In this document: positions 57,232 to 64,000 of the stretch, one piece after another | How positions within the stretch are numbered: position 1 is the stretch's first letter | Layout of the letters: every line of letters starts with the position of its first letter | Origin: Hirundichthys speculiger | Lineage: Eukaryota > Chordata > Actinopteri > Beloniformes > Exocoetidae | DNA: 64,000 bases | Reading direction: 5' to 3' | Assembly: GCA_018398805.1 (NCBI GenBank) | Contig: JAGFBZ010001885.1 | Span: 1,079,001-1,143,000 of the forward strand | The notes under the pieces: model-generated | What the model saw: only the letters and a program-made list of their open reading frames with translations | Database searches by the model: none | Told to the model about the DNA's origin: nothing | Translations under genes and position numbers: made by a program

Positions 57232-59124
57232 TGCAGTTGTGTTCAAAATAATAATAAAAAAAGTGAGTAAAGCTTAAAATCCCTATAGTATCTTTTATTT
57301 CCAAACAGTTAAATGCACATTCTATTCCAAATCAGACCATGGAAAGAATTTGATCAAAGTTGTTACTCTTGACAGCTCATTTCACAGAAAGTGAAGAAAA
57401 AGAAATATTAAGCTGTTCAAAAAGATAGCAGTCTGCTTTTTTTTTTTAAAACATTTACTGTTTAAACTGAGAGATGCTTGCAGATTGATCTTTCCTGAGC
57501 TAATATTTAGTTGTTGAACCTCTGTCTGTCACATCTGTGTTCATGGAGTCCACCAGCTTCTGCCACCTGTGAACTGGTTTTCCAGTCCAGGACCAATCCA
57601 CCACAGTCCACTGTTCCTCTACATTTATGGTTTTTCCTCAGAAACAGTATTTTTGATGTGATATTGGGAAACATCCACATACCATTTGCTTGACTTGAAT
57701 CAGTGTTTGGGGGTCGTCTGATAAACTGTCTGTGGCCCCTCGACCCTAAAACAACAGTCTTGTTTTCATGAGTTCATAAACGTCTCTTTAGTTTAGTCAG
57801 CGTGTTCTTTGAGAAATTGTAACCTCTTCAGCACATGTGTTTTTTTTCATCAACGGGACTTTTTGGAGGCTTCTTGCTGATATCTTGTCTTCACATAGAC
57901 GTTTCCTAATTGTTCCAGTTCTCACAGGTGACCTTAGATCTTCTTCGAATACGAGACGATCATTGGCTGAGTCTTTGCCATTCTGGCTGTTCCTCCATCC
58001 TTTCAAATGTTTTCTATTTTCTTCCAGGTCTTTCTGGTTTTAGTTGCCATTTTAAAGAATTTAAGATGATTTTATTTTATTCACTCCTTGAGATGTTTCC
58101 CCCTGTTCAGTCAACTTTTTCATCAAAGCCTGCTGCTCTTCTGAACAATGTCTTGGGTTATCAGAGAAATATAACCAGCATGTAGAACATTTGCTGCCTT
58201 CGATAAGCAACCTGGTAATGATGTCACTAACTGAACTCACTAGCTCAGTGCTTCTCAATTATTGTCTGCTGCGCCCCCCCTAGGAAGAAGAAAACATTTC
58301 GCGCCCCCCCCTCCTCCCCACCGCGACTATAAATAGTATAATTTGTCTATAAAATTATTGTAAGTACACCTCTGCATAACAGCGTATCCTTATTAACATT
58401 AAGAGAAACAAAAAAAAGAAATATAGATCAACTTATAACAAAGATGAACTTTATGAAAATAGTTTTTTAGTCTGTAAAGATTTAAGTGCATCAATCCCAC
58501 CGTAGTCACAGTGAAGCCAAGCTACATCAGCATCGTCACATTTCCTCGTCTTTTCTGGTTACTTTCGTTGTCTCGTTATCTCCGTCTCTCTCCATCTTTG
58601 TTTTCATCCCTGTTAAATATTTTTCCCTGGTGTCTCTGAGTGGTGTCACTTCATATCTCCTGCTCTGTGCTGCTTGCACACAGTCCGTGCAAAAAACCCG
58701 ACACAATATAGTAATACTCCCTGAACCCACTGGGACAATGAGAGTGCCACTGCCACCTACGGAGTATTGTCAATTTAATTATTCCAGACGGCAAAAAATA
58801 AAAAATAAATAAACATGTTCCCTGGGGTCACTCGCGCCCCCCCTGGCATCGCACAGCACCCCCCCCAGGGGTCCCGCCCCACTATTTGAGAAGGACTGCA
58901 CTAGCTTAACTCCACTCTGATATGTTTTTGAACAGGCTAATATTCATTTTCCTTTACTTTCCGTGAACACCAACAAATTTGACTTTTTTTTTATATTTAG
59001 ATTTAGAATAGAGTGAGCAGTGTCCCAATGTATTTGTGTGTTTGGAAATAAAAGCTATAATGGAGATTTTGAGCTTTACTCACTTTTTTTAAACACACTG
59101 CTGTTATTTTTGATGACAACTCCA
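57232..59124 (-). mobile_element. Tc1-like transposon, split by a nested hAT MITE
   Basis: The left terminus GCAGTTGTGTTCAAAATAAT and the right terminus (reverse complement GGAGTTGTCATCAAAAATAA) are inverted repeats. The match extends inward for about 80 bases, sharing AAAAAGTGAGTAAAGC and CTTTTATTTCCAAACA. On the minus strand at about 57940-57800, RSPVRTGTIRKRLCEDKIS and ARSLQKVPLMKK resemble the second DNA-binding helix-turn-helix of Tc1 transposases. The rest of the transposase is decayed. The element is interrupted at 58246-58898 by a hAT MITE. Confidence 0.7.
58246..58898. mobile_element. hAT-type MITE with 8-bp target duplication
   Basis: A 653-bp non-coding element. The left end CAGTGCTTCTCAATTATT and the right end (reverse complement CAGTCCTTCTCAAATAGT) are 15/18 inverted repeats. 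CACTAGCT flanks both sides (58238-58245 and 58899-58906), the hAT-type 8-bp target duplication. C-rich subterminal words (GCGCCCCCCCT) occur at both ends. It is inserted inside a Tc1-like element, so it is the younger of the two. Confidence 0.88.
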
Positions 59125-60264
59125 GGGCTTTGTACATTTTTTTTTTTTTTTACCCCCAATACGCTAAAATGCCTCCCCACTATTAAAAAAAAAACTTACT
59201 GCAAACACAGTGGGGTCTGCTGGTTGGACCTTAGGGGTAGTGTCACAATGCAGAGCTGCCTGCGGATGTGCCTGTCTGTTAAAATTAGAGTTAATCTAGA
59301 TGCTGGTCAAAATGTCTAATAATCTGTCAACCGATAAACTGGACAACCTCTAACTAGCGCTTGTTCAATCCCTGGTGCTTTTATGTTTTGTTGGCTTATT
59401 TGTTGGTGACTCTTAAATGACACTCACTACTGCACCCCAGGAGCTAAACGGTGATTTGAGAGTTTCAGGTGATGGTAAGTTTTTGTGCAGTAGGACTGAT
59501 TAAGTAATTACTTTAATATTAAGAAGCAGGCCTGATATCCCCCCAGTCTTGGTGCATGAGGGTCAGGGGGCAGGGAGCCTCCTAAAGTGATCTTCTGTGA
59601 AGCATTGAGAGAGAGACTGAATAAGATCATTTGTTCCGCCCCCTTGACCCGGTGAAGTGGGGAGAATCCAATGATGGCTTGTTGAACAAAACCCATCCCC
59701 AACCCCTTCACCCCAAAGGAGAGATATCGCAGGTCTTCCTGAGACAACACACGCTCAAGATCCTAATGGACAATAGGACTCAGGTGTGCAATGGACATGT
59801 GCAAGTATATACGCTCTTGACGAATACTACTCAGGGTGATTTCGGTAAATACAGTCAGATAATTTAATATATTCCCTGTAGTTATATTATTGTTTTAAAA
59901 CCTATTTTTTTTTTCTCTTTTCAATGTATTCTCACTAACATGTAAATTTCCCCAGGGACAATAAAGGAATCTTATCATCTTATCCAAAACCTTACAAAGT
60001 ACACCAGAAGCAACAAATAGACAAAAGAATACAAAGCTAAAGAGACTCCCAGTCTACATAACAAAATAATGAAATGTCAGTACGCACCAATGGCCAGTGG
60101 TTTATTCCCATTTAGACTTCAGTAATGAACATGTCATACACAGGAGACCTTTTCCTATCTGGTTTCACTCCAGTGCTTGTTTTGCTTCTGATGGTGGATG
60201 TCCTATAGCCAGTTGAGTTCCCTCAGAGGGAAGAGAAGAATATGAAAACTACATAGAAAGCACC

Positions 60265-60340
60265 CAGCTGTGGTTCAAACCAGGAAGTTTATTACTGTGA
60301 GACAACAGTGCTAAGAACCACACCACCTGGTAGCTACAAG
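60265..60340 (-). mobile_element. SINE 5' fragment
   Basis: On the minus strand it reads GGTGTGGTTCTTAGCACTGT, CTCACAGTAATAAACTTCCT and GGTTTGAACCACAG, matching the tRNA-like head of the SINE at 31309-31664, with the B-box region still recognisable. Head only. Confidence 0.6.
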
Positions 60341-61950
60341 ACAATGTGAACAATTGTCAGATGGATAGATTACACATGTTAAAGCATCATGCAGACTGAT
60401 TTAGAAACAGGGTTGCAACATGAGATGCCCATTTATTTATTATTTTACACAGCTCTACATATCCAACATGACATCTTAACGAGAATACCACAGTTAAAAG
60501 AGGATCGGCATTTCCATCTAAATCATGTCTCATCTAAGTGATAAATAATACAAATAGTGAAGGATATGTAGCCTTTGACTTCTTTTCTTTTTTTAAAGAT
60601 AATTTTGAAGAATAGTTTACATTTGAAGACTATAAGACAACAGAGGGCATGAGGCCTGCTTCAGAGGAAAAGCAAGAAAAATGGCCTGTGCCCACACTGA
60701 AAGTAAAACCCGTCTGGGAATCGAAGCACGGTGGGAACAATTCTCAAAGCCATCAAGCAGCTGGTAATTCCCCACCACTTTGGTAGAGCCATTTCCACCG
60801 TCCAGATGACCCACTGTACATCTGCTCCAAATAACGTCTATCTTTAATTCAACCTTTCTATGCACAGCTAGTGTGAAATCACCTTTGGGCTGAAATCCCA
60901 TATGTGCTTTACTGCATTGAAGCTTTTCTCCAGTTCGTTGAACTTTGACCACGTGGTAAAGGGCTGACTTCTGCCACTGAGCGCATTGGAAGCTGAACGC
61001 ATAAACATACGGGAGACGGTGCAGAGCTTTGTCTTCTTCATTGGTTTCTCAGATTTTAATGCAGTGCACCAACGAAAAACATTCTTTGGATGCACTTAAT
61101 TTTAATTTCAGTGCCGATGCTCGCTGATCAAAGTGTCAAAATGGAATTAGTGTGAGTTGCAGAATGTGGGTTTTCTCAGCAGAACATTGCTCTGTGACAG
61201 AATGAGCAGGATTTGCTCACGCTGCCTCTCTCTGGTAGCGTTACGGCTGCTTCATGTATATACAGCATATTGCTTCAAAAGTGCATTGAGCTTCTTTAAA
61301 TGTTTAATGGAAAACTCCTAGTGCTGAGTTGCTGGTGAGGACACAGGGGAGGTTTTTTTTTTTTATTGATAAGTCTTTCACGAAGGTCAGATTTGTGTAG
61401 CCACACTAGCACAGGAGAAGAGTGGACTAATACTACAGAGTGTGCTAAATCTTCCTGAATGTCTTTTGCAGTCACGGAGAGATTGTGATTTGCCTGTCTA
61501 GCAATTCCAAGAGCATTTATCTTCAGAAGTATCCACACCTCAACTTGACTTCCACTGTTCTAGCACGCCACAGAGCAAACAGGCTCGTCAAGTCTGGGAA
61601 AAGAAAAAGAGAGGGAAAAGTAAAGAAAAGAACATAATTATTTCACGGTACATGACTTTGCTAACCTAATTTGAGAATAAGCTACACTCTTCAAAATGAA
61701 AATGAGTGTAACATAAATTGCAGTAATAAATGTATATACCGTTCTGAATGTTTTGATGAATAATATTTCACCATGTAGGCTAAGCAACAATCAAACAGTA
61801 AAGAATATATTTTCACAACTGAAAAGAGAAAACAGAAAAATGTTACTTTATCACTTTGATGCTCGCTTTCTGGCCACTGGCTCCAGTCAGATCTCATTTC
61901 ACGTTTCAGAAGTCTGAATGGAAATAGAAGACCTTTGTGTGTTTGCATGG

Positions 61951-62023
61951 GTGTGTGTGTGTGTGTGTGCACGTAGGCGTGGGTGTGGGTGTGGCGTGGG
62001 TGTGTATGGGGGGGCTGGTGTGT
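61951..62023. repeat. (GT)n and GT/GGGTGT-rich tract
   Basis: Ten GT units followed by degenerate GTGGGTGTGG-type repeats. Confidence 0.9.
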
Positions 62024-63888
62024 GGGTTTGAGAGAAATTCATCCATAGAAAGTTGTATTGTGTGTGTTTCACATCCAAGAGAGAGGGCTGAACTGGTGTC
62101 CTCAGAGAGAAGCCAGATCCCGGCTGTATTTGCATTTGTACGTCTGTTGGGGAGAAAACAGTCCACATTCAGTCGTGATTGTGCTTGTCAGTTCAGGTGA
62201 ATCACCACATCAGCACTGATCCTCTCAGCTTCTCCTCCTGGCAACCTCACTTTTAATAAAAGGACAGATTAGCCGTGCAGGGGGAAACATACAAATGTTA
62301 GGATAACGTTTCAGAGAGAGTTGCATGAGAAGGACGCGTAGAGAGGGAGGAAAAGTGTGGAGAGAGGTATAGGCTTTCAGGTGTGATTTGTGAGGTGAGC
62401 GCAGAGCATTTCATCTGAATTCAGCCAAGTTCTCTGGAGAAGACATTGATCAGAATGAGATGTGAAGCATGGCGAGGGGGAGGATGGATGAGAGAGGGAG
62501 AGACGGTAGAGACGGAGGAGAGAGAGGCTGGTGGACAAGAAAGAAAGAGGAAGGGCAGAGAGGAGGGATGATGCAGAAGATGAAACTGTGCTTATTCTTT
62601 ATGTTTTCCAATCTCCTGTAATACCTCATAAGTAGGAGATTTGAAAAAAAAAAGTCTTTATACAATACACTGCTCTGTTTCTCTTTGCTTTATCTCAGTA
62701 ATGAAACGTATCCTTCAGTCTCTTCAGTCAAGCTCTCTCCACTTGGCTTTTCATGATGCACCGGTTTTTGATTTTTTGAAACCCATTGGTATGGCACTAG
62801 GGTACTAAGGTTCATCTTTTCATTATATTAATGTAGCCCTTAGGGAAGGAAAGGGGATTGTGGAGTCTTCTAAATGCTTTGGAACAATAGCGGAAAGAAC
62901 AATGCTTCCCTACAGACTTTTATTCTAAGATATACACAATTTTCTTCTAGTCAAAGACTCAGTATATGGCTTTGTGCGCATTTTATATTGTCCACATTTG
63001 AGAGTATAGATATCACCGATAAGAATTACTGATGCCTTTGCTGCCTTTCAGGCTTCACAGGTTCAAAGTATTCATGTAAGGTGAATTATTCTCTTAAGAA
63101 AAAAATTAATTGAGGAACCGGTTGAGCAAAACACGTACATCTTAGAGAAACTCTTTTGAGTTGCACAAAACATTTTGAATTAATTCAGTGAGATTTTTCA
63201 ACTCATTAAACAGAAGTTGAAGCTGATTCCCACACAAAGGCCGCAGCATATTTAAGAGCTCTATTTGCCAGCTCAGCACAAGCTTTGGTAACGGACAGCA
63301 GGAATGAAGAACAAGAACCAGGGCCATAAGTTCCAAGACTTCCTTGAAAAATAAAGGACCTTAGACATGACAGTCCAAGAAAAGCTTTGTAAATTTGATT
63401 CCAATGGTGATATTTCCATGTGAACAAGGCATATCATCCAATACACATCCACATAGTTGATTCAAGACAAGATGACTGGTGTGTTGTTAGAGGACAATAT
63501 CAGCTGTTTTGTTAGAATTCAAAAGTTCAAGTCACACAAATAACACCAAACAATACTGAATGCAAAATGCAGCTTAGTGAGAGCCTAAAGTGAACATTTG
63601 CACTTGAACTATTTTGATCAAGACAATTATTTATCAATTAAACTGAAAAGCTCCCAGGACTGAACCCTGAGTCACCCCCATGGTCACATCCAGGAGACTA
63701 AAATTTTGACACCTGTAGCCTGCAGATGCAAAGGTCTGATAGGTGATTTTTCTAGTGAACAGTCAGATCCAAGACCCACAATAGAAATCTTTGCTTCAGG
63801 ACTGCAGGATCCACACTGTCAAAGTCCTCAATTAAGCAACCAAGATCGGATTATTTTTATTGATTTAGGGTGAATTACAATTCCTCTC

Positions 63889-63957
63889 TTAACCCTCAAT
63901 CTCAACCCTCGATCTTAACCCTCAATTTTTGGCCCTCAATCTTAACCCTCGAAAGTA
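63889..63957. repeat. short tandem repeat of an AACCCTCAATCTT-like unit
   Basis: Five imperfect copies of a 12-14 bp unit (AACCCTCAATCTC, AACCCTCGATCTT, AACCCTCAATTTT and variants) at the right edge of the window. Further copies beyond the edge cannot be excluded. Confidence 0.85.
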
Positions 63958-64000
63958 AGTGTCAGGGCTATCTTGTGACTTAGAAATGGGACACCCCTCA

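Larger units (their letters stand above)
56049..64000. other. 3' part of window: presumed intron, no exon found
   Basis: The donor after exon 17 has no recognisable partner in the remaining 8 kb. I looked on the plus strand for cysteine-rich EGF-like or laminin-G-like coding in the required phase 1 and found none. The region holds a Tc1-like element with a nested MITE, a SINE fragment and simple repeats; the rest is featureless. Confidence 0.5.

Noticed and set aside
60617..60952. 111-residue minus-strand ORF
   Set aside because: Composition looks random, with no domain or repeat match I recognise and no neighbouring coding exon in a compatible frame.
63051..63081. Possible micro-exon after TGCTGCCTTTCAG with donor TGTAAG|GTGAAT, in the phase required after exon 17
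   Set aside because: It would add only about ten residues (GFTGSKYSCK-like) that do not resemble the next part of the module, and no following exon supports it. Chance splice-like signals are common.

Overview
This window looks like the nuclear genome of a teleost fish. It is AT-rich and intron-rich, and crowded with transposons of fish type: pogo/Tigger, Tc1/mariner, hAT, PIF/Harbinger, several LINE clades, tRNA-derived SINEs, a retroviral-type LTR and many microsatellites. I see no bacterial-style operon, CRISPR array, rRNA gene or functional tRNA gene.

One protein-coding gene can be supported, and it occupies the plus strand from about 9.1 kb to at least 56 kb. I placed seventeen internal exons whose splice phases all agree. 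Joined (and discounting one extra base in exon 13) they give about 1,273 residues: ten consecutive cadherin repeats with DxNDN- and LDRE-type motifs, a divergent eleventh unit, and the start of the membrane-proximal module of DN-cadherin-type (type III) classic cadherins. This is the family of Drosophila CadN and of vertebrate Hz-cadherin/'neural-cadherin-like' genes. The first exons lie left of the window. The EGF, laminin-G, transmembrane and catenin-binding exons were not found and should lie to the right.

Layout: 1-9.1 kb is upstream or intronic sequence with a related set of AT-rich foldback repeats, a Harbinger-like element, a dead pogo/Tigger transposase and a mariner-type MITE. From 9.1 to 25.4 kb are exons 1-8, with a minus-strand LINE carrying an inserted LTR in intron 1. 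From 25.4 to 32.2 kb is intron 8, with a CpG-rich retroposon, Tc1 and hAT remnants and a SINE inverted pair. From 32.2 to 45.2 kb are exons 9-16, which hold the apparent frameshift. From 45.2 to 55.8 kb is intron 16, with three different LINE remnants. From 55.8 to 56.05 kb is exon 17. From 56.05 to 64 kb I recognised no exon; it holds a Tc1-like element with a hAT MITE nested inside it.

The most notable points are: the one-base frameshift in exon 13, which makes this copy either a null allele/pseudogene or a consensus error; several transposon insertions whose target-site duplications can be read directly; the local family of foldback repeats; and a CpG-rich retroposon-like block. I found no convincing new multi-gene system.
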